DNA of 64,000 nucleotides from Wyeomyia smithii. Lineage: Eukaryota; Arthropoda; Insecta; Diptera; Culicidae. The translations under genes and the position numbers were made by a program. The notes beneath the pieces were generated by a model. It made no database searches, was not told the DNA's origin, and saw only the letters and a program-made list of their open reading frames with translations. Location of the stretch: positions 146,579,131 through 146,643,130 of the forward strand of contig NC_073695.1 of the NCBI RefSeq assembly GCF_029784165.1, given 5' to 3'. This document shows positions 31,616-42,693 of the stretch, piece after piece (position 1 is the first letter of the stretch; the number at the start of each line of letters is the position of its first letter).

Positions 31616-33958
31616 GCCTCGGGTGTTCTTTGCAGGAGATTCGCCAAAGAGCAGCTAGCGGCTGCATTCATCCAGGAGCCGTGGATCAACGAATCCAAAG
31701 TTCTCGGACTTAACGCTCCTAACGGTAGGTTAATCTACTGTGACACGCAGTCCAAACCAAGGACTGCAATTCTGCTAAATAGAGAATTAAATTTTTTACC
31801 TATTACAGAATTTATCCAACGCGACGTCGTTGCCGTCACGGTTGAAGTACCGACAACCAGAGGAAAGCAGGAAATGGATGTCGCGTCGACCTACTTCTTG
31901 GGCGACCAAGGTGATATACCGCCACCCAAAGTTGCTGCGCTCGTGCGGTACTGCAAGGCCATCAACAAGCCGTTTCTGATCGGCTGCGATGCCAACGCTC
32001 ACCACACGATTTGGAGCAGCTCGGACACCAACACCAGGGGTGAGTACCTACTTGAATACCTTACTTCTAACGATGTCAATGTATGTAATGTAGGGAATAA
32101 CCCCACGTTTATCAACGCTATCAGACAGGAGATCCTTGATCTCACTCTGTGTAGCGCCTCTATTTCTGAAAGGATTAAAAATTGGCATGTCTCCGATGAA
32201 CCTAGTTTGTCGGACCACAGACACATCGTTTTTAATATAGAGGCTAACCCTCTGAAAAGAGAGCTGTTCAGAAATCCTAAGAATACAGATTGGGAATCCT
32301 TTAAGGAACACCTGATCGATTCACGAACTTTCAGTTACAGCAACATTCGAAAATCAGTTGACCTGAATTCGGCAGCAAATGATCTACAAAACAGAATCAT
32401 GGATGCTTTCGACGCTAACTGTCCACTAACACAGCGGTCAGTATGCCGTGACGTACCCTGGTGGAATGATCAACTTAGTGACCTTCGTCGGGAAACTAGG
32501 CGGTTGTTCAACAGGGCTAAAGTCACGTCTAACTGGGACGACTACAGGGCGTCCCTCACTAAGTACAACGCCGAGCTACGCAAGGCTAAACGGAAATCCA
32601 GAATTAGTTTCTGTGAAAGAATTCAATCTCTGCCGGAAGCTATGCGGCTCCAAAAAGCGATGTCCAAAGACCATACTAACGGTTTAGGACAAGTGAGGAA
32701 AGAGGATGGATGCCTCACTGTCACTACCAAGGAAACGCTGGAGGTTCTTATGAACACCCACTTTCCTGGATCGACAGAGACCGAAGAACTGAATAGTGAT
32801 GGGTCGCAGCAGGACAATTCGAGACATATGGCGTCTCGGGAGTCCATCCTGCTGGCCCGTCGCCTGTTCACAGAAGCTTCAATAGGCTGGGCTCTACGCT
32901 CATTCGACCCTATGAAGTCTCCAGGTCCAGACGGCATACTACCCATCTTTCTACAAAAATCGGCCGCAGTTATCATGTCCGAACTCATCAACCTCTTCAG
33001 AGCCAGCTTTATCCTGGGCCATATTCCGGATAACTGGCTGAAGGTGAAGGTAGTGTTTATCCCCAAAGTTGGAAGAAAGGACAAAACCCTACCTAAAACT
33101 TTCAGACCCATAAGTCTGACTTCATCACTTCTCAAGTTGATGGAGAAAATAATGGATAAATATATCCGTGATGAGTTTCTTAAAGACTCCCCGCTGAATA
33201 GGAACCAACATGCCTATCAAAGCGGCAAGTCAACAGGAACTGCTCTTCACAGCTTAGTGACGTTGATTGAAAAGTCCCTGAGTTATCAGGAGACGGCGCT
33301 ATGTGCCTTTCTTGATATTGAAGGGGCCTTCGATAACACGTCCTTTGCATCAATTGATACGGCTCTTTCTCATAAGGGAATCGACCTCACTTCAAGGAGC
33401 TGGATACATGCAATGCTCTCTAGCAGAGTGATCACAGCAACCTTGGGAGATTCGTCTGTAACAATGTCAGTGATCAAGGAATGCCCGCAAGGAGGAGTTC
33501 TCTCGCCCTTGTTATGGTCACTAGTTGTCGACGCACTTCTCAACAAGCTTTCACAGCTCGGTTACGAGGTCATTGGATACGCCGATGACATCGTCCTCAT
33601 CGTCAGAGGTAAAGATGACGCAACTCTGTCAAGCCGAATGCAAACGGCTCTGAATACCACCATGTCATGGTGTTTACAGGAGGGTCTAAACATAAACCCC
33701 TTAAAAACAGTCCTAATTCCATTCGGCAGACGAAGGAATATCTCCATCACTCCTCCAGTACTGAATGGAGTTAGACTGGGCTTCAGCAATGAAGTCAAAT
33801 ATCTTGGAATTATTCTGGACAAGAAACTGAACTGGTCTGCACAACTGGATCATGCCGCTAAGAAAGCGATCTCAGCGATCTGGGCCTGCAGAACTCTGTT
33901 CGGTAAGACCTGGGGACTGAAACCAGACTTGGCACTCTGGTGTGGTGGCCTAAGGTGA
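31616..33958 (+). pseudogene. LOA ORF2: endonuclease and reverse transcriptase
   Basis: Coding similarity starts at LCRRFAKEQLAAAFIQEPW, inside the endonuclease. It continues through IGCDANAHHTIW and LSDHRHIVF (catalytic Asp/His), then the RT with FRPISLTSSLLKLMEKIM, LCAFLDIEGAFDNT (motif A), ECPQGGVLSPLLW (motif B), VIGYADDIVLIV (motif C) and VKYLGIILDKKLNW. Almost 800 codons are uninterrupted, which suggests a fairly recent copy. It ends near LKPDLALWCGGLR, where a deletion shifts the frame into the RNase H part. The first ~20 residues have no counterpart in known ORF2 starts and reflect truncation. Confidence 0.92.
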
Positions 33959-34941
33959 ACGAAGTGACTGCGCAAGCCAAACTCAAAAAAGTTCAAAGAC
34001 TTGCACGTCTTTCGGTTACCAGCGCTATGCGAACAACTCCAACTGCAGCCATGGAAGCTATGCTTTGCCTACTACCTCTACATCTTCATGTGAAAAAGGA
34101 AGCAGAGCTTGGCGCTTTGAAGTTGCAAAGGAGGAAAACTATACTTGAAGGGGACCAAATCGGCCACCTTCGCATACTTAGGGAGTTCAAACTAACTCCG
34201 CTATTAACCACAGTCTCCGACTGGATGGACGTTAGGACCAACATGGATATTCCATATAGAGTGATTGAAACAAACCGCTCTATGTGGAACAATGGAGGGC
34301 CTAATCTTCCACCTGGCATCGTCAGTTTTTATACGGACGGCTCGAAAATGGGATCCCTAACGGGATCTGGTATATACGGACCCGGTATCAGGGAAACGTT
34401 TTCCCTGGGAAAATGGCCCACCGTTTTTCAAGCAGAGGTATATGCCATATATATCTGCGCAAAAATATGTCTGCAACGCAACTACAGACATGCGAAAATC
34501 GGTATATTCTCGGACAGTCAAGCAGCACTACTAGCACTTAAGTCCGTCAAATGCGCTTCCAAACTTGTTTGGGAATGCATTGAAACTCTACGGGAACTTT
34601 CCCGACAGAATTCAGTTTTTCTGTTTTGGGTGCCCGGACACTGCGGAGTCGAGGGTAATGAACACGCTGACTACCTAGCAAGACAGGGATCAGCTCAGCG
34701 GTGTATTGGCCCCGAGCCGTTTCTGGGTACGTCCATTTCCGCTATCAAAAGCGAACTACTAACTTGGGAAGGGCTAGAAATAGTATCCCAATGGCAACAG
34801 GCACAGGGTTGTAGACAAGCTAAACAGTTTATCTATCCGAACCCTGGAACCGCCAGAAAGCTACTTAGTCTAAATCGCAGTGACCTACGGATAATCACGG
34901 GACTCCTCACCGGACACTGTCCCGCTTTTTATCATTTATAG
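33940..34941 (+). pseudogene. LOA ORF2: RNase H part
   Basis: Reads WWPKVNEVTAQAKLKKVQRLA (RT connection), then RNase H with SFYTDGSKM, FQAEVYAIYICAKI, IGIFSDSQAALLAL and FWVPGHCGVEGNEHADYLA. A TAG at 34939-34941 interrupts it. After a frame change the C-terminal CRFCKSEPESSEHLLCSC motif is visible at ~34970-35030. It overlaps the preceding frame by 19 bases, reflecting a small deletion, not programmed overlap. Confidence 0.9.
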
Positions 34942-35203
34942 AAAATCGGCGTAGTGTTGAACGACACCTGCCGATTCTGCAAATCTGAACCAGAGAGTTC
35001 AGAGCATTTGCTTTGCTCTTGCTTCCTCTAGGTACAACTTCTTAGGAAGCTACCTTTCAACTCCATACCAAGTGTGCCAAGCTCTAATCCCAAACAGGTA
35101 ATTAGTTTCATCAACTATGTTGTACCTAATTGGGGTACAGGTTTACAACAAAACAGTTCTACTCCATCAATGAGTACGAGCAATCCGTAACCTGTGCACA
35201 GCA
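34942..35203 (+). other. LOA C-terminal motif remnant and 3' UTR, first part
   Basis: Continues the frame-shifted CCHC-like motif and enters the 3' UTR. Bases 35191-35203 (CCTGTGCACAGCA) are the target duplication of the nested Jockey element, repeated at 38500-38512. Confidence 0.75.
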
Positions 35204-35396
35204 GTGCGTCTTGAACTGTCCTACAGATCAGACGTTTTTTCGGTTGCTTGTGGACTGGTCTTTGACTGCCTATAGCTTCAAAGTTTGTGTTTTGTCAGTG
35301 TGTCTTTTAAAGACTACCTGAAAGCTATTTCCCATCAGTCTTTCTCAAGACTACCTACTTTTAACATTTGTTTTAACTTTTTTCGTATCACCTGAA

Positions 35397-36719
35397 ATGG
35401 CTGGACGGAAAAAGAAACCTCGCATCGCTGCGGGGAGGAAAAGAGAGGCATCTCTTTCTGACACATCGAGTGTCTGTAGTGACAATCCTTTTGATATTTT
35501 GCCTGAGCAAGAAGCTGGTGAAATGGAAGTTACCAATAATGAAACTATACAAAATATAAAATCTTTAAAAAAGGAGAAAGTTCCACCTATTGTGGTAACT
35601 ATTTCTTCTGAATTTAATATATTCAAAAAGGAACTTTCAACGTTTGTTTCTGACGTTAAAGTTACCTATCAAATTGGCCGTAGAGGTGAATGCCGCTTAT
35701 TAGCCGACTCAGTAAAGGGTCGTGATCGTCTTGTTCAGTATTTAACTGACAAGATGTACAAATTTTTTACATATGACACCAAGAACGCCAAGCCGTTCAA
35801 GGTTGTCTTGAAAGGTCTCACCAACGATCAAACCGTTGATGAGATCAAACTTACTTTAACAGAATTACTTGGCATAGCCCCTACCCAAGTAATTCTAATG
35901 AAACAAAAATCACGAGGCGAAAACAGTCAGAGAACTGGAATTTCCCTTGTTAATTATTTAATTCATTTAAACCGCAATGAGGTTAACAACTTAACATTTT
36001 TTGAAAAAGCACATGCTTTGTATAATGTGCGTGTAAAGTGGGAAACTTATAGGAAGTATGGCGGAGGTGAAAAGCATATCACCCAATGCCGTACTTGCCA
36101 ACGTTATGGCCATGGTTCCAAATTCTGTAACATGGACCAAAAATGTCTTAATTGTGGAGACTCTTCTCACAAAAAGGACACATGTCCTGTGAAAGAGAGT
36201 AAAAATTTTCGCTGTGCGAATTGTAACGGCAACCATATGTCAAATTTTTATCAATGCCCAGTCCGTTTAGCAATTTTTAAGGCAAGGCAAGGTAAACAAA
36301 ATTCAATTTCTCAATTAAAACCAACTTCAAAACAAAATTCTCCAAGCGTACCAGTGACGCATAGTTTACCTACTCCTTTGCATACCCGTTTAACTTATGC
36401 ACAGGTTACAGGTAGTTCGAACATTATACCGCCTAGTGTTTGTAGTTCGAAAATGACCGTTAATATGGGTAAGCAAAACACGCTAGAAAATAATTGTACA
36501 CCTATTACTCCAGCTAATATTGCTGCCGAAAATATTTTTTCTAAAGTCAACTGCCTGGGGCCTATTACGGCAGGTAAACTTTCTTTTTTGCAACAGGCAA
36601 TGTTCGATCTTATGAACGCCATGTTGCAGGCAAAATCAATGTTTGAAGCCATTCAAATAGGCACAAATTTTACTATTAAAATTGTTTCTAATTTAAAATT
36701 TAGCAATGATTTTAAATAA
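35397..36719 (+). CDS. Jockey ORF1, gag-like zinc-knuckle protein
   Basis: An uninterrupted 440-residue frame. The N-terminus is basic and Ser-rich; an RRM-like/PRE_C2HC region (FKVVLKGLTNDQTVDEI, IGIAPTQVI-type) spans about residues 120-210. Three knuckles follow: CRTCQRYGHGSKFC, CLNCGDSSHKKDTC and CANCNGNHMSNFYQC. The C-terminal third is Asn/Ser/Thr-rich. The product binds element RNA and accompanies it to the nucleus. The ATG at 35397 lies ~190 bp after the 5' end and gives the full family layout. It overlaps ORF2 by 14 bases (ATG at 36706 before the TAA at 36717), suggesting coupled translation. Intact, but the element's ORF2 is not. Confidence 0.88.
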   Translation: MAGRKKKPRIAAGRKREASLSDTSSVCSDNPFDILPEQEAGEMEVTNNETIQNIKSLKKEKVPPIVVTISSEFNIFKKELSTFVSDVKVTYQIGRRGECRLLADSVKGRDRLVQYLTDKMYKFFTYDTKNAKPFKVVLKGLTNDQTVDEIKLTLTELLGIAPTQVILMKQKSRGENSQRTGISLVNYLIHLNRNEVNNLTFFEKAHALYNVRVKWETYRKYGGGEKHITQCRTCQRYGHGSKFCNMDQKCLNCGDSSHKKDTCPVKESKNFRCANCNGNHMSNFYQCPVRLAIFKARQGKQNSISQLKPTSKQNSPSVPVTHSLPTPLHTRLTYAQVTGSSNIIPPSVCSSKMTVNMGKQNTLENNCTPITPANIAAENIFSKVNCLGPITAGKLSFLQQAMFDLMNAMLQAKSMFEAIQIGTNFTIKIVSNLKFSNDFK

Positions 36720-37263
36720 AACAATTAAAATATTAAATTGGAATGCTCGCTCATTGAAGGCCAATGAGAATGAGCTTTTTAATTTTTTAACAGTAAATAA
36801 TGTGCATATTGCAATTATTACTGAAACATTTTTGAAACCTAACATAAAATTAAAATATGATCCCAATTACGTGGTTCATAGATATGATAGGATTCAGGGT
36901 TCCGGCGGTGGAGTTGCAATTGTTATTCATCGCCGAATCAAACATCGTGCTCTTCCCCATCTTGAGACGAAAGTTATTGAAACTTTGGGAATTGAAGTTC
37001 AAACTGAACTTGGGATTTTATTTATTGCCGCAGCATATTTACCATTTCAATGCACACGCGAGCTCAAAAATTATTTTAAAGGTGATTTACAAAAACTCAC
37101 CAGAAATCGTTTGAAATTTTTCATAATCGGCGATTTTAACGCTAAACATCGTTCATGGAATAATTCTCAAAGTAATTCCAATGGCAAAATTTTATTCAAT
37201 GATTGTTCTTCAGGATACTATTCTATTTTGTCTCCGAATAGTCCTACATCCTTTTTTCTGTAA
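36706..37263 (+). pseudogene. Jockey ORF2: AP endonuclease, truncated
   Basis: Starts MILNKTIKILNWNARSLKAN, then ITETFLKP, YDRIQGSGGGVAIVI and IIGDFNAKHRSWNN. These are the N, E and D-N motifs of the apurinic-type endonuclease. A frameshift ends it at SFFL; the next ~60 bases in another frame still read STIDLVLTDQ. The SDH motif and the RT N-terminus are deleted. Confidence 0.88.
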
Positions 37264-37365
37264 GAAACCCTTCAACAATTGATTTGGTGCTGACAGATCA
37301 AAGTCATGTATGTAGTGATTTGATCACACATGCTGACTTTGAAGAAGAGAAAGAAAAAAAAAGAA

Positions 37366-38260
37366 AAAGCATTCGACAGTGTTTGGCATAAAGGTTTGAT
37401 TGCGAAATTGCAAACTTTTAATTTTCCTAATCAAAATTTTAAAAAATTATCTTACTGATCGAACTCTGCAGGTTGTCTATCAGAATTCAAAATCTGATAG
37501 ATTTCCTGTCAGAGCAGGTGTGCTTCAAGGTTCAGTCTTGGGTCCAGTCCTGTACAACATATTCACTTCAGATCTTCCTGATTTGCCTCCAGGATGCACA
37601 AAGTCATTGTTCTGCGATGACACAAGCATTTCCGTAAAAGGAAAAAGTCTTCGTGTCATATGCAGTCGATTGCAGAAAAGTTTAGATATTTTTTCTTCCT
37701 ACTTGCAAAAGTGGAAAATCTCTCCCAATGCTTTTAAAACTCAAATGATAATTTTTCCGCATAAGCCTAGGGCTTCTTTCCTCAAGCCAAACAATAATCA
37801 CGTTGTCAAGATGAATGGGGTTATTTTAAGTTGGTCCGACAAGGTTAAGTACTTGGGACTAATTTATGATAAAAAACTTATTTTCAAAGAGCACATTGAG
37901 AGTATACAAGCCAAGTGCATCAAATATACGAGATGTTTATATCCTCTCATTAACAGGAATTCTAAACTTTGTTTAAAGAACAAACTTTTGATTTACAAAC
38001 AAATTTTTAGACCAGCAATGCTTTATGCTGTACCGATCTGGTCAAGTTGCTGTTCAACAAGGAAGAAAACGCTCCAAAGGATTCAGAATATAATTCTGAA
38101 AATGATTTTGAAACGTCCTCCTTGGTTTGGTACGCTCGAATTACATAGACTTACTGGTGTTGAACCATTAGAAGCTATGTCAAATAAAATTATTAACAAT
38201 TTTCGACAAAAATCGTTGCAATCCTCAATTGCTACGATAAGCTCTCTTTATAGCCAATAA
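37366..38260 (+). pseudogene. Jockey ORF2: partial reverse transcriptase
   Basis: Coding resumes within RT motif A (KAFDSVWHKGLIAKL, ~37366). A one-base shift at ~37440 leads to VRAGVLQGSVLGPVLYNIF (motif B), KSLFCDDTSISVKGK (motif C, with FCDD instead of the usual FADD/YADD), VKYLGLIYDKKLIF and the thumb. It ends at 38260. With the N-terminal half of the RT missing it cannot be active. Confidence 0.88.
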
Positions 38261-38499
38261 GTTAGCAATTAAGTTAGTTGTAAGTTTACTTCCCCTTTTC
38301 TGACAAGTAGGTTTAAATCCCTACGAATGATAAGTCCTAATTGCGAAAGCAAACAAATCCTAACAATTAAAATTACAAATTTCTAACAGTGTTGAGAAGT
38401 CACCATTTGTGATTGGACACACATACTCATTATTTACTAATATTTATCATAAATACTTAAGCTACTAACAAATCCCCCCTTAAAAAAAAAAAAAAAAAA
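38261..38499 (+). other. Jockey 3' UTR and poly-A tail
   Basis: Non-coding, ending in a run of 17 A (38483-38499) next to the target duplication. Confidence 0.85.
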
Positions 38500-38601
38500 C
38501 CTGTGCACAGCAATCGGGGCCCGCCACAAAAGACAATCAGCAAGAATGTCGCAGTGGCATTTCAGTACCCAGTGCCCTTCAGGCATACAGAATAAAAAAA
38601 A
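38500..38601 (+). other. LOA 3' UTR, resumed
   Basis: After the 13-bp duplication the LOA 3' end continues for about 90 bp to its AATAAAAAAAAA tail. Confidence 0.75.
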
Positions 38602-38678
38602 ATGGTGGGTGTATAGATTTAATTCTGCCATAGCCACGGTATATAACACACACCAAACGTACAAATACCATACACAAT

Positions 38679-38822
38679 GGGGCTTATTACGGGTGTCACG
38701 GTGAGAACGATTTGAAAAAATCTCACGGTGAAAAAAGACGCGTGCAAATCAAATGGGAATCACTTTCACCGTGCCTATTACGGTTGTCATCTCACCGTGA
38801 AGTGACTCCCGTAATAAACCCC
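38679..38822. mobile_element. MITE, 144 bp, TIR GGGGCTTATTACGGG
   Basis: The left end GGGGCTTATTACGGG pairs with the right end, reverse complement GGGGTTTATTACGGG. It is flanked by AAT at 38676-38678 and 38823-38825. Internal TCACGGTGA palindromes. The same TIR family occurs in the larger element at 39671-40349. Confidence 0.85.
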
Positions 38823-38825
38823 AAT

Positions 38826-39200
38826 AATCCATGAACATTTCACAAAAAAACACGTACACCTGTCATAAACCACAGCATACAAATACCAATACCCACATGA
38901 ACTGCCCATAAATGCATAACAGTCCCATGTAGTTTCTCATCACTTTTTGCTTAAACCTCAAAAACTTCTTCACATTCCCGGTGCTCTCAAAAAATCTCAA
39001 GAAAAAACTTTTTGTAGCTGAATTGATTAGAAAAATGTGAATTTTTGTCAGTCCCATGCTACAAATAAACGCAAAACAAGCTCAGTGCTGAAAATAACTA
39101 GTGTAAAATTATGGTCACTATCATAGAAATACCAATTGAAGTACTAATAGGAAAAATAATTAACTTGTTGCCTATACAAGTATTCTGTCATTAATATATT
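38826..39200. other. No gene seen
   Basis: AT-rich DNA with no recognised coding or repeat feature. Confidence 0.35.
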
Positions 39201-39221
39201 TACCTCGGATTAATGCGTTTT

Positions 39222-39582
39222 TGCACACACATGTTATACACACATACACGTAATACACACACACGCTCTACATACACAAACACACACACACACACTACTC
39301 ATACACACGTTATACATACACAAACACACACACTTACACACTACTCTCACACACACTCTACTCACACACACATACACTACTCACACACACTATTCACACA
39401 CACACTACTCACACACACACGCACACAAACTACTCACACACATACACACACTACTCACACACTACTCACACATACACACACACTACTCACACATACACAC
39501 ACACTACTCACACATACACACTACTCACACAAACATACACACGCTATTCACACACCCACACGCTACTCAGACACACACGCTT
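39222..39582. repeat. CA-rich microsatellite/minisatellite
   Basis: Runs of (CA)n broken by a recurring ACACTACTCACACA unit. It yields an open frame of His-Thr repeats on the plus strand, which is low complexity, not a protein gene. Confidence 0.92.
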
Positions 39583-39670
39583 GATAAGTACCTACACTAT
39601 CGGCAGCACCCAAGCGGCTTCCAACTCTTCCAATGGTCCCCAGTGTCGTTCACGTTCAATTTCGGGCTGT

Positions 39671-40349
39671 GGTGCTTATTACGGGAGTCACTTCACGGTG
39701 AAATCAGAGTGAAGTGAACAAAATCCTATTACGGGACTCACGTAAGTGAGAAAAACGTCGCAAAGTGACATCTGCTGCGGAATCTGGGTTATTATGAGTG
39801 TCATATCTGTGAAGTGAGAACGGAAAAAGTGACGTTTCGCGTGGAATTATTTCACGACCATTTTGAAGGGTGGAATGATTCCACGAAGATGCCATAAGTT
39901 TCAAAGTTGATTGATTTGTGATCTAATGGTGAATATTGCATTTATTCTTCAGTAACGAAACGAATCAGAATTTGATCCGTGCCGTAAAGCGGTAAAATTT
40001 TCATTTTTTTGCCCGATGAAAAAAATGCAAACTAGTTCAGGAAATTTTCGATACCGAAAAAAACATTTTTTTGATGCCGAATGTCTTAGAAATGCAGATC
40101 ACGTCAAGATCTGGTGTTATCTGAATAAACGAAAAAAAAAACGACTTTCTGGGACTTATAGATTTTTGAGCTGGGAAACAATCTCATTTCACTTGTCCTA
40201 TTCTCTATTCCACTTCACTGTCAATCTCACTCCACGGAGGTGATTTTTGTCACCTCACTTGAGGTGGAATCGGGAATAGGTCTAAAAAAGTGAAGTGAGC
40301 GTGAGAGTGAAATATATTTCACCGTGAAGTGACTCCCGTAATAGGCACC
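39671..40349. mobile_element. MITE, 679 bp, TIR GGTGCTTATTACGGGAGTCA
   Basis: Left GGTGCTTATTACGGGAGTCA, right reverse complement GGTGCCTATTACGGGAGTCA; the arms continue through CTTCACGGTGAAAT. Flanked by TGT (39668-39670 and 40350-40352). Further TATTACGGGACTCAC and GTGAAGTGA words lie inside. Non-coding; short frames within it are chance. Confidence 0.88.
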
Positions 40350-40352
40350 TGT

Positions 40353-41174
40353 ATTCCAACAACGATATCTGAATTAGATTACCACTGGTGGGGTCCAACT
40401 CAGATCGAAGGGAAGCCGAACTGTTCGCCTTGACGGTCGACCAGGGAATGAGCTTCTCTCAACTCTCAATGTCCTTTTATAGTGTCACTAAGTGGGGGGA
40501 ACTTGGGTGATTGGGGGAAGAACCAATCACGTGGAAGCAACTCTGCTTTTTTTCTTCGTCGTTTACGTTGGGTGATGAATGCGATGCCAATTGGCTGGCA
40601 TTGCTAGCCAATGACTGAATGCGTGAAATCATTTCGTCTATGTTTTTGAAGTCTGCGTTAGGGAAATATACCAATCGTATGAAAAATGTATGTGGATATT
40701 CGACCTTCAAACTTTTCCGCAATTTTCACAAAGTAATAAAAAAATGGTAACAAAAATTATCATGTTATACAAATCTTGTATATTTTTGCTTTCTAACGGT
40801 ATATTAACTATTGAAATCGGAACAGTTGTTTGAGCGCTATTAACATCTAAAATCTTCCATTCCCCTAACCAAAAACGTTACATGTTCAATCCAGTTTTCA
40901 CAGAATGTATCTTAGTATAGTGAAAAAAGACGTAGTCCCACGTCAAAAAACCCTTGCTCGCACAAACGAAGAAACCTGCAACAAAATTTTGTTATCGATA
41001 GTTAGGGAAAACGGACTCTGTTATCAATAATTTGGGAATCCAATTCAAAACAAAGTTGCGTGGAATTAAGAGAACATTTTATGAAGCAGAAAAAACTCAG
41101 ATTATTCCGGAAACGATTGACGGACATTTAAGTTGGTCTTACTAGTTCCGCAAAATTTCTTAGTAATACGATAC
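40353..41174. other. No gene seen
   Basis: Unassigned sequence between the MITE and the Gypsy-A LTR. A minus-strand frame (40477-40722) has no recognisable family. Confidence 0.4.
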
Positions 41175-41354
41175 TGTAGGGTTTAACCCTTTCGGTTATT
41201 TCACCCTCGTCAGCGGATTGAAAAACTGGGAACACGGAGACTGGGGAAGGCAGAAATGATGAAGGAGGGATTTTGATATGTTGACGAATAAAGAAGCTAG
41301 AAGATTAAAATCGAAAGACTGAGTTTAATTTGGAGAATATTTGCAAGCACTACA
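41175..41354 (+). repeat. Gypsy-A 5' LTR, 180 bp
   Basis: TGTAGGGTTTAACCC ... CACTACA. It differs from the 3' LTR at about five positions by eye. Confidence 0.93.
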
Positions 41355-41810
41355 AATTGGCGACGAGGATTAAGGTAAACTACGCTACTATTAAATAAAA
41401 AGTGATCAGGGAAACTCAAATGTATCAATATATGAGAGGACACTGGTGGAAAAAGTGAGGTTAGATATTTTCTAGTTTTTTTACGGCTGAAAAAAGTCAA
41501 AACTGTCGGGAGACAAATTGGCTGCTGATTCTGTCGGAAGGTATAATTTCACCGGGAAAAAATTGAAGATTCCCAACGGTCTGGAGACATATATTATCAA
41601 GAATATTGGAAGACAACATGATGCCGGGAGGTATAATTTAACGTAATGTTCTGGACGCACAGAAAAAAAAAATAAAAGTCGTACTAGTCCGAAGACTATC
41701 TCTTTTGTTAATACAATATTTTTTTTTTGAGAGACGAATTATTTACGCTGATCTGCATTTAGATCAAGGTTGATGTTGTTGAGTTTTCACTGAATAAACT
41801 TTTTCACACG
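41355..41810 (+). other. Gypsy-A PBS and leader/gag start
   Basis: AATTGGCGACGAGGATTAAGG just after the LTR contains the primer binding site. The remainder is leader and probably decayed gag N-terminus; it is frame-broken and not confidently translated. Confidence 0.6.
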
Positions 41811-42395
41811 TACCGTGAGGCGCCCTAATTCCGCGCAGTTTAGAAAAATCAATGTTTCGGAAACTGTCAAAATTTCAAATTCGATCATATTTGTGATGTA
41901 AAATATGATTTAGATAGCATATTTGATATTACTTCAATGAAAAATATCGCAAGTGTCTATTAACTTTCGGATATTAAAATCAAACGAGCAAACCTAATAA
42001 ATGTGCAAGCTCTTAATTCCGTGAACTTTGAGGAAAAGGGTCCAAATTCCGTGCATTGAAGCTCCTAATTCCGCGCATCGCAAAAATTCATGTTTTACGC
42101 AATCATAAAACAGTATTTAATTTTTTTGTAAAAAAAAACTAAGATTAAATACAAGGTTTATTTCAAAATAATTTCAATAAGTTTATTAGTTGTTTTGTTT
42201 TTCATACATTCCGACTTAGTCATTTTTTTTATTTATTTCATTTGTTTCAACCGTTTAGTTACTTCTTTCTGCAAAATTTCATTTTCTTTCAGCTTGCAGC
42301 TTTTCTTAGCAATCCTTTTATTTTTCTACTTCTCCTTCTCCATCTGTTCATTTTTTCTTTGATTCTCAAGGATGTTAACATACTGTTGGTACGCA

Positions 42396-42686
42396 TCACT
42401 CGTTGCTACAGCTGGGGGGCGTAATTTCTGCATTTGTTTTCTCGCCGTTGGATACTGGAAACACTTTCGAAAAGCGTCGGATATGTTTCGCTTCAAACAT
42501 TTTTTTACCAGATACAGATGAGTTGAGATTTGCTAAAATTATATTTTTGCAGTTAACTTAATTAAAACGGTTTTAAGCTTACCATTTGTGTTAGAATCAT
42601 CAAATCCTGCAAACGGTTCCTCGTCGTCGGTGTCCACAATCGATGGCATTCCAGATTCAATTGAATTTTCTTCGTTGCTATTCATA
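42396..42686 (-). pseudogene. pogo transposase C-terminal exons
   Basis: Minus strand: from 42684 the reading MNSNEENSIESGMPSIVDTD continues DEEPFAGFDDSNTN to a GTAAGC donor at 42582. A 50-nt candidate intron ends AG at 42533. The reading then goes on through SGKKMFEAKHIRRFSKVF and NGEKTNAEITPPSC to a stop at 42396. The Asp/Glu-rich tail is usual for pogo/Tigger proteins. The upstream part of the gene lies beyond the non-LTR insertion (44587 onward). Confidence 0.6.
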
Positions 42687-42693
42687 GCCGAGC

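Larger units (their letters stand above)
35204..38499 (+). mobile_element. Jockey-clade (Juan-like) non-LTR retrotransposon
   Basis: 5' UTR, ORF1 (gag, three zinc knuckles), ORF2 (endonuclease, partial RT, no RNase H), 3' UTR and poly-A (38483-38499). Target duplication CCTGTGCACAGCA at 35191-35203 and 38500-38512 (AA upstream is ambiguous with the tail). Layout and ORF1 sequence resemble mosquito Juan elements. An internal deletion around 37330-37365 removes the end of the endonuclease and the start of the RT. Confidence 0.9.
31569..38601 (+). mobile_element. LOA-clade non-LTR retrotransposon, 5'-truncated, split by a Jockey element
   Basis: Endonuclease, RT and RNase H occur in order on the plus strand, with a terminal CCHC-like motif and an A-rich 3' end (AATAAAAAAAAA). 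It is flanked by a 10-bp duplication. ORF1 is absent, so the copy is 5'-truncated close to the ORF2 start. The 3' UTR is split at 35204-38499 by a Jockey-clade element. RNase H together with AP endonuclease and overall RT sequence fit the LOA clade, known in Aedes as Lian-type elements (inference from memory of the family). Confidence 0.88.

Noticed and set aside
39213..39584. 123-codon His-Thr repeat protein
   Set aside because: It is a direct translation of a CA microsatellite with no start context or conserved domain.
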